From positions 1 to 41,242 of the forward strand of contig NZ_FNAI01000025.1 in the NCBI RefSeq assembly GCF_900101875.1: a stretch of DNA of 41,242 nt, given 5' to 3'. The first letter of the stretch is position 1; each line of letters opens with the position of its first letter. The DNA is from Mucilaginibacter pineti. Its GTDB lineage: Bacteria > Bacteroidota > Bacteroidia > Sphingobacteriales > Sphingobacteriaceae. The notes beneath the pieces are model-generated. The model made no database searches. It had not been told where the DNA came from and saw only the letters and a list, made by a program, of their open reading frames with translations. The position numbers were made by a program, and so were the translations under genes. Positions 30,304 to 39,278 of this stretch are shown in pieces.

Positions 30304-31698
30304 TTAATTGGTATAGCCATTGTTTTGAGTCAAAAAAGGGTTTACTAAAATTTGCGGACTTGGAATAGGATACAACTTGTCAGTAGATTGCCAGTTTGGT
30401 GCTTTTATGGGCGCAAGAATTGCATCAGCGTTTCCGGTGCGTTTTAAATCAAACCACCGGTTTCCCCACTCTGTAAACAACTCCGTTTGACGCTCCTTTA
30501 AAATAGCTATTAATAAATCGCTTTTCCCGATAGCCGGATTTTGACTTTTTATTGTTAGCAAACCTGCGCGTGAACGAATTTTATCAATATCATCAATTGC
30601 CGAACTTAGATTGTTCAAGTTTGCACGCGCTTCAGCACGTATTAAATACTGCTCGGCCAACCGCATTATCACTAAATATTCTGTAATCGGTGTACTAGTT
30701 CTTACTTTATACTTATAGGGATAATAATAAGCCACACCACTAACAGTATTGCTTTTTAACCATGTGGTTTTTCTATTGTCGCCGGACTCAAAAGCAGCCA
30801 TCAAATTAGACCCAATTGAAAATGTTGGTTTGGCTGTTGTAGATGATGGTATAAAGGAAGATGCTTCGGAAACATTACCCGTTTGTTTAGAAATTTGATA
30901 GATCGTCTCCTTAGATGTGGATACAAAAGCATTTGTTAAACTCTCTAATGTGTACCGGCCGGAATTAATTACTTCTGTCGCCATTGATTCCGATTCAGCC
31001 CAATTACCCTTATAAAGATCTACGCGGGCAAGCAGAGCAGCAGCTGCATCTCTGTTTGGTCGTTGATTAGTTGAAGATGCGTAACTATTTGATAAAAGGG
31101 TATGAGCTTGTTTTAAATCAGCAATGATCTGATCGTAAATCTTATCCACGGTAGTACGAGGCATTACTGCATTAACCTGATAATCCGTTCCGGTAACCAA
31201 AGGAACCTCTCCATAAAGATTCACCAAATAAAAGTAATGTAAGGCCCGGGAGTATAGCATCTCACCTTGAAGTTGATCTTTTAGATTTGCCGAAAGCGTT
31301 TTTGAATTTTGTAAACCTTCTAAAATAGCATTGATCTGATAGATATTTTTATATGGTCCTATCCAAAAAGTGCTATTTATTATAGATGTGCTTGACAAAA
31401 GGCTGTTTGTTTTGAAGGGATCGTAATTTGAATTACTGCTAAGGTTTGTAAGCTCATCTGATGACAACGCAGCATAGAGCGTGATGCCGCCATTACAAAA
31501 GCTCAGGCTACCTCCGAGCATTTGAGAATAAAGTCCCACAGTAGCCGAATTAGCGGTTTGATCGTCAGCGAAAATCTTGCTTAGTTCAGCCTGTGTTTCG
31601 GGCGGGCTTATTTCTACAAACTTTTTACAAGATGACGTAATCGTTAACAATGCCGAAAGACCAACGACAATGCTGTATAGATAGTAAATTCTTTTCAT
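30304..31698 (-). CDS. SusD/RagB-family outer-membrane lipoprotein
   Basis: 464 aa from MKRIYYLYSI. A lipoprotein signal ends ALLTITSSC, with the cysteine as lipidation site. SusD-like proteins cap their SusC partner and bind the nutrient. Family blocks are QGEMLYSRALHYFYLVNLYG, EYLVIMRLAEQYLIRAEARA and the C-terminal FTEWGNRWFDLKRTGNAD and YPIPSPQILVNPFLTQNNG. It begins 4 nt after the susC stop. Slightly short for the family (usually about 500 aa) but all blocks are present. Substrate unknown; RagB-type members bind peptides. Confidence 0.9.
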   Translation of the reverse strand: MKRIYYLYSIVVGLSALLTITSSCKKFVEISPPETQAELSKIFADDQTANSATVGLYSQMLGGSLSFCNGGITLYAALSSDELTNLSSNSNYDPFKTNSLLSSTSIINSTFWIGPYKNIYQINAILEGLQNSKTLSANLKDQLQGEMLYSRALHYFYLVNLYGEVPLVTGTDYQVNAVMPRTTVDKIYDQIIADLKQAHTLLSNSYASSTNQRPNRDAAAALLARVDLYKGNWAESESMATEVINSGRYTLESLTNAFVSTSKETIYQISKQTGNVSEASSFIPSSTTAKPTFSIGSNLMAAFESGDNRKTTWLKSNTVSGVAYYYPYKYKVRTSTPITEYLVIMRLAEQYLIRAEARANLNNLSSAIDDIDKIRSRAGLLTIKSQNPAIGKSDLLIAILKERQTELFTEWGNRWFDLKRTGNADAILAPIKAPNWQSTDKLYPIPSPQILVNPFLTQNNGYTN

Positions 31699-31702
31699 TG
31701 GA

Positions 31703-34700
31703 TTAAAAATTAAGTTGTAAACCGGCAACAATTGTCCGAAGTGGGGGAAGTGCGTAAAAATTCTGTTGCTCGGGGTCTGCACCTTTATAATTGGTGAGTG
31801 TAAATACATTTTGCATTTCCAAATACAAGCGGCATTTGCTAACCTTTAACGGTTGAAGTATTGAAGCAGGCAGACTATACGAAAGCGCAACGTTTTTTAA
31901 TTTGATAAAGGACGCATCTGTGTAAGCGCCATTAGATAGACTTAATGCCGCTATCGTTGAATTTGCTGGGCTATCAAAAGACGCGCCGACTTTTTGAATT
32001 TCAGAATTATCGCCAGGAGCACGCCAACGGCCTAAAATCAGCGACGGCTGATTAATAATACTTCCGGGAGAAGAACTTGCCAACTGACTGATATAATTTG
32101 CGCCAGTTTGTTTAGTAAACTGAAAGAAAAAAGACAATTCAATTTTTTTGTAGGTTATGGTATTTTGCAATCCTCCTAAAAATTTCGGGTCTGTGTTGCC
32201 AAAATATTGATAATCTCCGTCATAAATCTGCCCATCCTTGTTAACATCTTCAAAAGTATATAACCCGGTTTGTGGATCAACTCCCAAATATTTGAATCCA
32301 CGAATTACGCTTAAAGACTTGCCCTCGACGTATTGATTCGCATAACTGGAGGTACTTAATCCAGGGAAAGAGATCAGCTTATTTTTAGGGATCGAAATAT
32401 TAAATGCGGTAGTCCAATTAAAGGACGGCGTTGTGATGTTTCGGGTGTTAACACTTAATTCAATACCTGTATTTTGTACTAACCCAGGGAAATTCTTTAT
32501 TACGCTACTAAACCCGGTTTGATTTGGAAGTGAATATCGAATGAGTTGATTACTGGACCTGTTTCTGTAATAGTCAACATTGACTAAAATACGATCTCTT
32601 AAGAAACCAAGTTCTATAGCTGCTTCCAGTTTTTTATTTACCTCCCACCTGTAGTTTGGATTATATAAACTTTGTGGTGTCAATCCTGGAATACCATTGT
32701 ATCCATTAGTGGTATTCGTCCATAAATTAAGGTATTTATAATCGCCAATCTGATCATTACCTGTAGTCCCATAACTTCCGCGAAGTTTCCCAAAACTTAA
32801 AAATGGTATTTGATCTTTTAGAAAGCTCTCCGATGTAAAAATCCAAACTAAACCAATTGCTCCAAAGTTGGCCCATTGCTTGTCAGGACCAAATCGGCTA
32901 CTTCCATCGCGTCTTCCGGTGATATTAACGATATATTTGTCTTCATAGTTATAATTAATTCTCCCAAAAAAAGCGTTATAATGGTAAAGTGCAGCATCAT
33001 TTTTAGCGGTAATAACCCCAGCTGCGGCTATAGAGTTCAGCAACAAGTCTGAATTATAATTGGTGCCATATTGGTAGGAGGAACGACCTGATTTTTCCTG
33101 AAAAGTACTACCAATCAAAAAGTCAAATTTGCCAAAGAAGAAATTACGGGCATATTGAATCTGCGGTTCAATAATCCAACTTTTATTTGTCGAATTACCA
33201 AATTCAGATGAAGGCAAGGTCGAGGTGGTAGCGTCTATCGCGGTCGACGGTATTGCAGAATGTTCATTAACGTTAAATGCGTTATAGCCCAAATTAGCTT
33301 TAATTACAAGACCTGAAATAATGGTGTAATTTAATCCAAGATTACTTGAAAGGTTATCATTAGTGCTTGTATACCTTTTATTAAAAACTGCAAGCGGGTT
33401 TGTTAAATTCAAACTGGCGAATGTAACCCCATTATCTTGCCAATTTAGGTTTCCAGCATTATTATATAATAACAAATTTGGCGGGAGATTAACGAATTTC
33501 GTTAAATCAGTTGCCGGAAGTTGATTGTTATCACTGGAAAAAATACTACTAAACTGCAAATTGAATTTTCCGTTAAGAGAGGTGTGATTTAAGTTAACGT
33601 TAAAAGAGCCGATTTTATCTGCAAAATTGTCTGAATAAACGGTTGTCTCTCTATGATAATTTCCGCCAATGCGAAATTGGGTATTATTATTCCCTCCAGA
33701 TATAGAGCCTTGTATGTTTGTGTATTTTGCGGTATTTCCTATTAGCAATTTTTTAAAATCAGTATATCTTGAAGTATCCCATAATGTAATATCAGGTGCA
33801 TACCCCGGGTCAGAAGGATTTGTACTTGGTACAAGTCCGTCATTTGCTAAAGCCTCTTTACGTATCTGAACGTACTGCTGGGTATTTAACATATCCATTG
33901 TTCTGCTGACTTTACTTACACCGGAATTTGCGTTGATATTGACAACTGTTCTGCCCGGTTTGCCTTTTTTTGTCGTAATCAAAATAACACCGTTGGCACC
34001 GCGACTTCCATAAATAGCTGTTGCATCAGCATCTTTAAGTACATCAATGCTTTCAATATCTTGAGGATTAATTGAATTTAAAGGGCTCAATCCGCCACTA
34101 CTAACCGATACCGGGTTGTTAGCAGCGGAGTTAATCTGATTACTTATCGAATTACCGCTTTCAAAGGGAACACCATCAATTATAAATAAGGGATTAGTTT
34201 GGGAAAGCGTACGATCTAATGAACTTTGCCCGCGAAGTTGAATCTTAAATGCAGAGCCAGCAACACCGCTGGTCTGTGTGATTACCAAACCCGCCACGCG
34301 TCCTTGCAATGCGGCCATAGGGTTTGATACAGGTTGGTTCTCAATTTCCGCCGCTTTTACCGTTGTAATGTCGCCAGTGCTTAATCTATGAGTAGTTGTG
34401 CCATATGCAATCACTTGTACTTCATCCAATTTCGATACACTTTGATGAAGCACAACCCTTAATTGCCCGTCAGCAGGAACAAAAACCTCCCTGCTTTCAA
34501 AACCAATTGAAGATATTACCAACACGGCATTATCAGGCACCGTCAATGTAAATTCACCGCGGCCGTCCGTCATTACACTTAAACCGGAGTTTTTTACTTT
34601 AATCGTAGCACCGGGAATTGTCGTACCTGTAGTATCTACCACGGAACCCTTTATAGTTTTATCGACCGGTGCAACATTAGGAGCAGGCACCTGTTCTTTC

Positions 34701-35080
34701 TTTTTCCTAATAAAAATCGTCTTATCAGCGATTTGAAAAGTCAACGAACTGCCCTTTAAACAAGCAGTTAAGGCATCAGTTATCGACGCATCGCTCACCT
34801 TAACCGACACATTCTGTTTCACCAGTTTCGAGTCAAAGAAAAACACATAACCGGTTTGGGATTCAATATTGTGCAACACCTTTTCCAAGGGCACATTCGT
34901 TGCATTCAAATTAATTTTCTGGCTGAACCCTTTAGCACTGACCTGCATGAGGGCCACAATCAGTAGCAGTGTCGTTAATTTCATGGTCTTCGCTATTTGT
35001 CTTTTAAGGGAGCCATTTATGAGAAATCTTTTGGGAAGCCACGCGTTAGGCATGGCCTTAGTAAAAGCGTTTAATTTCAT
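31703..35080 (-). CDS. SusC/RagA TonB-dependent receptor with STN signalling domain
   Basis: 1125 aa from MKLNAFTKAM; upstream ATGs add an unlikely head. After a signal sequence (LTTLLLIVALMQVSAKGFSQ) comes an STN domain (INLNATNVPLEKVLHNIESQ through IFIRKKK). It is followed by a carboxypeptidase-regulatory-like domain (GTTIPGATIKVKNSGLSVMT), a plug with ADATAIYGSRGANGVILITT, and a beta-barrel ending GLQLNF. The STN domain normally passes a ligand signal to a FecR anti-sigma factor, encoded next to it here. The gene is clearly lower in GC than the tra genes. The imported substrate is unknown. Confidence 0.93.
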   Translation of the reverse strand: MKLNAFTKAMPNAWLPKRFLINGSLKRQIAKTMKLTTLLLIVALMQVSAKGFSQKINLNATNVPLEKVLHNIESQTGYVFFFDSKLVKQNVSVKVSDASITDALTACLKGSSLTFQIADKTIFIRKKKEQVPAPNVAPVDKTIKGSVVDTTGTTIPGATIKVKNSGLSVMTDGRGEFTLTVPDNAVLVISSIGFESREVFVPADGQLRVVLHQSVSKLDEVQVIAYGTTTHRLSTGDITTVKAAEIENQPVSNPMAALQGRVAGLVITQTSGVAGSAFKIQLRGQSSLDRTLSQTNPLFIIDGVPFESGNSISNQINSAANNPVSVSSGGLSPLNSINPQDIESIDVLKDADATAIYGSRGANGVILITTKKGKPGRTVVNINANSGVSKVSRTMDMLNTQQYVQIRKEALANDGLVPSTNPSDPGYAPDITLWDTSRYTDFKKLLIGNTAKYTNIQGSISGGNNNTQFRIGGNYHRETTVYSDNFADKIGSFNVNLNHTSLNGKFNLQFSSIFSSDNNQLPATDLTKFVNLPPNLLLYNNAGNLNWQDNGVTFASLNLTNPLAVFNKRYTSTNDNLSSNLGLNYTIISGLVIKANLGYNAFNVNEHSAIPSTAIDATTSTLPSSEFGNSTNKSWIIEPQIQYARNFFFGKFDFLIGSTFQEKSGRSSYQYGTNYNSDLLLNSIAAAGVITAKNDAALYHYNAFFGRINYNYEDKYIVNITGRRDGSSRFGPDKQWANFGAIGLVWIFTSESFLKDQIPFLSFGKLRGSYGTTGNDQIGDYKYLNLWTNTTNGYNGIPGLTPQSLYNPNYRWEVNKKLEAAIELGFLRDRILVNVDYYRNRSSNQLIRYSLPNQTGFSSVIKNFPGLVQNTGIELSVNTRNITTPSFNWTTAFNISIPKNKLISFPGLSTSSYANQYVEGKSLSVIRGFKYLGVDPQTGLYTFEDVNKDGQIYDGDYQYFGNTDPKFLGGLQNTITYKKIELSFFFQFTKQTGANYISQLASSSPGSIINQPSLILGRWRAPGDNSEIQKVGASFDSPANSTIAALSLSNGAYTDASFIKLKNVALSYSLPASILQPLKVSKCRLYLEMQNVFTLTNYKGADPEQQNFYALPPLRTIVAGLQLNF

Positions 35081-35294
35081 TACTTTTGTAATTGTTGGGT
35101 ATACGTGAATACAATGTTCCAATTGATATTTTCCCGATTTATCGGGAGGGTTAACCCAACTTATTCCGTATCCTGATTCGCTGTCGGGATGCGGTTTTTT
35201 CGTAAGGCACCTTGCTGCTTTTGCTTAGTCTGTTTTTTCCATAGTTTCCTTTCTTATTTTAGGGGTTAATCTTCATCTTTATAATTAGGTGTAC

Positions 35295-36461
35295 TTATGG
35301 TTCTACAATAATTTTCTTGCCCTCGATCCGGAAATGGATATCGTTATAGCTTAAAATATCCGAGACTTTCAAGGCACTGATATTTCGGTAAATCTTACCC
35401 GAAAACTGACGGTCTGAAACTTTACCCTCATAAGTAATGTCTACATCATACCAGCGCGCTAACTGACGCATCACCGACGGAATATCTGCATCATTAAATT
35501 TGAATAAACCCTTGTGCCAGGCAATCGCTTCTTCCGTATCCGCATCCGGTACGATCTTGATTGTGCCGTTTTTAACTTTGGCTTGCTGACCAGGATTTAA
35601 GGTTTTTACAGCGTTTCCAGCCGTTAGCTGTACACTGCCTTCCAGTAAAGTCGTTTTGACAACCGGTTCATCGGCATAGGCATTGATATTGAATTTGGTA
35701 CCAATATCTTGCACTACCTGCCCGTTGGCAATTATCCTTAAAGGTGGTTTATTTTCGTTGTGTATTACTTCAAAATATACCTCGCCCGTAATCTTCACCT
35801 CGCGGTTCTTTTCATTAAAAGCAGTCGGGAAAGTAATTGAAGAAGCCGCATTCAGCCAGACCTTGGTGCCGTCCGCTAAAACCAATGGAACCGGCGATTG
35901 CTGACCCCTGGTCGTTGATAAAGTGTTATAGGCGATAGCAGTTTGGTCATTGCTGGTGGCACTATAAGCAATGGTGCCTGATTTGGCTTGTATAGCGGTA
36001 TTACCTTGGGTAGCGATCTGCCCTTGGAGTTGATTGGTTAAAATAATTTTACGGCCACCTGCTAAAGTCAAAGTAGCCTGATTACCGCCCGGTGGCAAAT
36101 CCAGCACTTTAGTTTTCGCAACTATTGGCGTAGTTGTTTTATTTCGATGAGCAGTATATTCATAGAATCCTAATCCTAAGCAAAGCAGGATAGATGCTGC
36201 AACGGCGGTGCGTCGCCAATAGATAGGAATGATCCGACCATGTTCTGTCTTATCTGCCTTTACCCGTTGTTTCAGGTTTTTGAGCATGCGGTCGCGGATC
36301 ACGTTTGAATTTCGCGCATAATCTTCCGGCAGTTCTAATAACTCGTCTTTATAGCTATTATACCAGGTATCAAAAAAAGCTTGTTCTTCGTCAGTGAGGC
36401 CGCCCTGTTTTGCTTTGTGGGCCAGTTCCTGCAAATATTCCTTACGATTTTGCGCTTCCAT
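35295..36461 (-). CDS. FecR-family anti-sigma factor
   Basis: 388 aa. A cytoplasmic N-terminal part (about 1-84) binds sigma, one membrane span (TAVAASILLCLGLGFYEYT) follows, then the periplasmic FecR domain with LPLVLADGTKVWLNAASSITF-like wording and EVYFEVIHNENKPPLRI. The C-terminal DUF4974-type domain reads DVDITYEGKVSDRQFSGKIY and ends IEGKKIIVEP. It should receive the signal from the STN domain of the SusC protein encoded 214 nt downstream. A promoter-like motif is present 16 nt upstream of its ATG. Confidence 0.9.
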   Translation of the reverse strand: MEAQNRKEYLQELAHKAKQGGLTDEEQAFFDTWYNSYKDELLELPEDYARNSNVIRDRMLKNLKQRVKADKTEHGRIIPIYWRRTAVAASILLCLGLGFYEYTAHRNKTTTPIVAKTKVLDLPPGGNQATLTLAGGRKIILTNQLQGQIATQGNTAIQAKSGTIAYSATSNDQTAIAYNTLSTTRGQQSPVPLVLADGTKVWLNAASSITFPTAFNEKNREVKITGEVYFEVIHNENKPPLRIIANGQVVQDIGTKFNINAYADEPVVKTTLLEGSVQLTAGNAVKTLNPGQQAKVKNGTIKIVPDADTEEAIAWHKGLFKFNDADIPSVMRQLARWYDVDITYEGKVSDRQFSGKIYRNISALKVSDILSYNDIHFRIEGKKIIVEP

Positions 36462-36477
36462 TAATTCATTTTTTCCT

Positions 36478-36525
36478 ATAGTCAGAAAAAATCGAAAACA
36501 CCCTTAGTCGATATTAAAATAAAAT
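36478..36525 (-). promoter_or_regulatory. Composite promoter-like motif, copy 2 (before fecR)
   Basis: ATAGTCAGAAAAAA at 36478, CACCCTTAGTC at 36499-36509 and AAATAAAAT at 36517-36525 show the same spacing as the copy before the DsbD-domain gene at 25162. It lies in the gap between the sigma gene and fecR, pointing toward fecR. Confidence 0.6.
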
Positions 36526-36574
36526 GAAGTTTTTGTAAATTATTGGCGGAGAGGGGGAAGTAACGGACAGGATT

Positions 36575-37168
36575 TTATAAATGCTGGCTGATTATGTAAG
36601 CCACAAATGCCGGTACGGTAGTAGCTAAATTACCACGAATATCTTTCATGGCTTTAGAAATATGAGCTTCGACCGTTTTTTCAGAAATATCCAGCTCAGC
36701 CGCAATTTGTTTATGGGTTAAGCCTTGTTCGCGACTCAGTTTAAAAACAACACGGCATTTTTCAGGAAGTTGATTAACTGCATTGGCGATCTGTTCTGAC
36801 AACTCCTTTTCGAGCATATAATCTTCCGCAGAAAAAACACTAGTTTCGACCAGATCAGCATAACTCCGTTCCATACGGGTACGTAAGCGGTATTGCTTAT
36901 CCATTGCGTTGATCACCCGGTATTTTACGGCTACGGCCAGATAAGTAGCTAAGCTATGCGATAATTGAAGTTCTTCACGGCGTTGCCAAAGGCGAAAAAA
37001 AACATCCTGTACGCATTCTTCTGCTTCTGCCGGATCGTCCAGGCGGTTTGTGGCAACGATCAATAATTTATCCCAGTAACGAAGGTACAGCGCGGACAAA
37101 GCAGATTCATTACCTTGTTTTAGCAACAGCACCAATTTATCATCAGGAAGGCTGCTAAATGCCGCCAT
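36575..37168 (-). CDS. ECF RNA polymerase sigma factor (FecI-like)
   Basis: 197 aa. Region 2 contains ALYLRYWDKLLIVATNRLDD and EAEECVQDVFFRLWQRREEL. Region 4 contains LPEKCRVVFKLSREQGLTHK, then QIAAELDISEKTVEAHISKA, the HTH for the -35 element. The C-terminus (AFVAYIISQHL) is hydrophobic, common in Bacteroidetes sigma factors of this type. It is followed by fecR, susC, susD and the TlpA gene in the same direction, so it is probably activated by the SusC ligand through FecR. Confidence 0.92.
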   Translation of the reverse strand: MAAFSSLPDDKLVLLLKQGNESALSALYLRYWDKLLIVATNRLDDPAEAEECVQDVFFRLWQRREELQLSHSLATYLAVAVKYRVINAMDKQYRLRTRMERSYADLVETSVFSAEDYMLEKELSEQIANAVNQLPEKCRVVFKLSREQGLTHKQIAAELDISEKTVEAHISKAMKDIRGNLATTVPAFVAYIISQHL

Positions 37169-37395
37169 TATTCTTTGTTTGTTTAAACGAATTTAACAAA
37201 AAATTAGCGCAAAGTAAATAATCGGCTTTAAATAAGGTGGCAAAAGTGTTAAAAACAGAAGTTTTAAAAAAAATTAGTCACTAATTACCCCGATTTACTC
37301 GCTTTCCAGGGTGGACGTCCCTAACGACCTTTCCAGCAAGCCCCACTCAGCTTTTTTGAAATCAACACTTAACTTTATCTATGCTTGTTGGATAA

Positions 37396-37426
37396 AATAA
37401 AGGGTGCGCTACCGGCACCCTTTATT
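37396..37426 (-). terminator. Terminator downstream of integrase 1
   Basis: AATAAAGGGTGC (37396-37407) pairs perfectly with GCACCCTTTATT (37415-37426) around a 7-nt loop. It lies just after the integrase 1 stop and is AT-rich on both sides, so it may work in both directions. The remaining 37169-37395 region, upstream of the sigma gene, shows no gene. Confidence 0.75.
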
Positions 37427-37432
37427 ATGCAT

Positions 37433-38749
37433 TTAAGTTGTTAATTTAGGTAACTGAATGTGCGCAAAGATCGGCCTCGTAGATCGCACGGCCGTTCCTT
37501 TTAGTTTCATTTCCACGCGCCTAACATATCGTATGACTGCGATTTGAACTTCGTCAATGATAGTCCAGTCTTTCGCTAAGTAAATATCGGTGGTTTTTTT
37601 ACCATGATCTACATGGTTCAATGCCTCTGCAATATTATCCTTCGGGATTTTACATTCATTTCTGGCCAGGGTGCCGAATGTATGACGAAATTTATAGTAC
37701 TGCAATCCTGGAGTTTTGGTGAGCGTAGATAACTTTACCATGCCTCTGCTCAACGCTTGATTAAGGTTAGTAATTGAGGCATACCTTTCAGGTAGTGTGG
37801 AAGCGTATTTCAAAAGGTCAACTGCTTCCGGCACCAGTTTGATGCTAATAAATGCTTGGTCCTTCCTTTTTCCTCTGGTCTTCGAGCGTTTGTATTCGAC
37901 CCTGCCATTAACGATCTCATATTGCATTTTATAAAGATCCACAGCATTAATGCCACATAAGTAAAAGGAAAGCAGGGATAGCTTTTGTGCTAACTCCGCT
38001 CGGCTCCCAGGTAAAGGAATAGCATTTTTAACTTTCAGTAGTTGTTCCGTTGAAAGGTTACGCTTTTCAGTTGTTGGTGCTTCCACAATCTTATATTCCT
38101 CAAATGGATTATAAGTGATAGGAATTAAACCTAATGAGGGCTTATTATAGAATGTCATCGCGGCGGTAAAGAAGCCCTGGAAATCTCTTAAGTAACAATG
38201 AACACTTGCATCACCTAACGCTTTACCTTTCATTTTGTATTCCCTGCCGAACTGGTCCTTCCGAACCATTTCGCGCTCATTCCGCAGATAGCGTTCGTAA
38301 GTCCCAATAAAACTAACAGTAATATTTTCTATCGGTAGGGGCTGTCCTCTTACAAAGTCACTGAGGCTATTACGGACAGTCTTATAGTTGGCTTCACTTT
38401 TGGTTTGATCATTTGCTTTAAGGGCGTCGAGGTGAATCTGACAGAATTTTATAAAATCAATAACCTGATCTTTATTCAGCAAAAAATCGCGCAGATTTTC
38501 AACATCAAAAAAATCCAAACGTTTGCCGAGTTTACTCGCCGCGGCACGGTAGTCGTCTAACGTGGCGTTAATAAAAGTATTTAGAAATGGATCTTTAATT
38601 GTAAGATCCTTGGTTAACTTTTTGTCATTAACATAATGCACGGTATCAATATACCGGCGATCTCTGTTATGACTGATACAGATTTTAACGTTGTACGTTC
38701 CATCTGCTTTTTTGTGGTGTTTAAAAACTTTAGCGCTGAATGTGGCCAT
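37433..38749 (-). CDS. Tyrosine recombinase (integrase 1), probable ICE integrase
   Basis: 438 aa. The N-terminal arm-binding and SAM-like core-binding regions (to about 215) are followed by the catalytic domain. R355 lies in KFRHTFGTLARN, H379 in LNHVDHG and the nucleophile Y390 in TTDIYLAKDW. The first catalytic arginine is not at its usual place (YLCGINAVDLY), a feature known from other Bacteroidetes integrases such as IntDOT. Its start lies 228 nt from a tRNA-Asn fragment. Three 11-bp iterons lie between. It is the likely integrase of the element carrying the tra genes. Confidence 0.88.
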   Translation of the reverse strand: MATFSAKVFKHHKKADGTYNVKICISHNRDRRYIDTVHYVNDKKLTKDLTIKDPFLNTFINATLDDYRAAASKLGKRLDFFDVENLRDFLLNKDQVIDFIKFCQIHLDALKANDQTKSEANYKTVRNSLSDFVRGQPLPIENITVSFIGTYERYLRNEREMVRKDQFGREYKMKGKALGDASVHCYLRDFQGFFTAAMTFYNKPSLGLIPITYNPFEEYKIVEAPTTEKRNLSTEQLLKVKNAIPLPGSRAELAQKLSLLSFYLCGINAVDLYKMQYEIVNGRVEYKRSKTRGKRKDQAFISIKLVPEAVDLLKYASTLPERYASITNLNQALSRGMVKLSTLTKTPGLQYYKFRHTFGTLARNECKIPKDNIAEALNHVDHGKKTTDIYLAKDWTIIDEVQIAVIRYVRRVEMKLKGTAVRSTRPIFAHIQLPKLTT

Positions 38750-38766
38750 TGCTCAAAAAATTTAGC

Positions 38767-38814
38767 CACGAATCCTGTAACACAGTTGTAACACAACTGT
38801 AACACAAATTCGTG
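38767..38814. repeat. Three 11-bp iterons inside an inverted repeat, before integrase 1
   Basis: TGTAACACA occurs at 38776-38784, 38787-38795 and 38798-38806, a strict 11-bp period. The array is flanked by CACGAAT (38767-38773) and its reverse complement ATTCGTG (38808-38814). It ends 18 nt upstream of the integrase ATG. Helical-turn spacing suggests protein binding: arm-type integrase/excisionase sites or an autoregulatory operator. Confidence 0.7.
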
Positions 38815-38942
38815 AAGTTTAACAAAAAACTGTGCGAAACTGAAAAATTGATTGATATAGCCCCCGATTGAATCGATAGACGAAAATCTTTGTCAAAGCG
38901 ACAAAAACCTGCACAACTGCATCAAAAATGGCTTTTTTATTG

Positions 38943-38975
38943 AAAAAAAAAGCCCCACGGACGTGTGGGGCTTTT
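38943..38975 (-). terminator. Intrinsic terminator of the former tRNA-Asn transcript
   Basis: AAAAGCCCCAC (38948-38958) pairs with GTGGGGCTTTT (38965-38975) over a 6-nt loop. It continues on the minus strand into eight T residues. It directly follows the 3' end of the tRNA fragment, so it is the tRNA terminator retained with the fragment. Confidence 0.8.
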
Positions 38976-38976
38976 G

Positions 38977-39021
38977 CTCCTGAGGCTGGGCTCGAACCAG
39001 CGACCCTCTGATTAACAGTCA
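38977..39021 (-). tRNA. 3' fragment of a tRNA-Asn gene (anticodon GTT), attachment site
   Basis: Reading the minus strand, the anticodon loop CTGTTAA and 3' stem TCAGA are followed by GGGTC, a T-arm GCTGG-TTCGAGC-CCAGC, an acceptor strand CTCAGGA and discriminator G. CCA is not encoded. Identity with a tRNA stops at the 5' side of the anticodon stem (39022), and no D-arm or 5' acceptor strand follows. This is what a tRNA 3' end used as an integration site leaves behind. It is a fragment, not a working tRNA. Confidence 0.8.
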
Positions 39022-39034
39022 ATTATAGGCAATT

Positions 39035-39155
39035 ATTGATAGTTTGCAATTTCTTGTTATGTATTGATTATCAGCATTTTATGTAAAAATACAATATTGA
39101 TGGTTTGCAGTTTTTTGTGATTTGTTGCCTGTTTTTCTGCAAATTTTCTGCAAAT
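39035..39155. repeat. Cluster of direct repeats next to the tRNA fragment, arm-type site candidates
   Basis: A 22-nt sequence beginning ATTGATRGTTTGCARTTT occurs at 39035-39056 and 39096-39117 with three differences, 61 bp apart. TCTGCAAAT follows twice, 11 bp apart (39136-39144 and 39147-39155), and is the inverse of the TTTGCAG part of the first repeat. They lie between the tRNA core and integrase 2, where arm-type integrase sites are expected. Confidence 0.6.
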
Positions 39156-39278
39156 AATTGAATGATTATACTTATATTTGTAATAAGCAAGTAATTAAAC
39201 ATCAGCTACTTATGTAGATAAGTAAGTTTTAATTGGTTGTTTTATTCTGCAAATTTATTCATTTTAATCGTATTTATT

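Noticed and set aside
38977..39060. Intact tRNA-Asn
   Set aside because: The D-arm and 5' acceptor strand are absent; sequence similarity ends in the anticodon stem, so only a 3' fragment is present.
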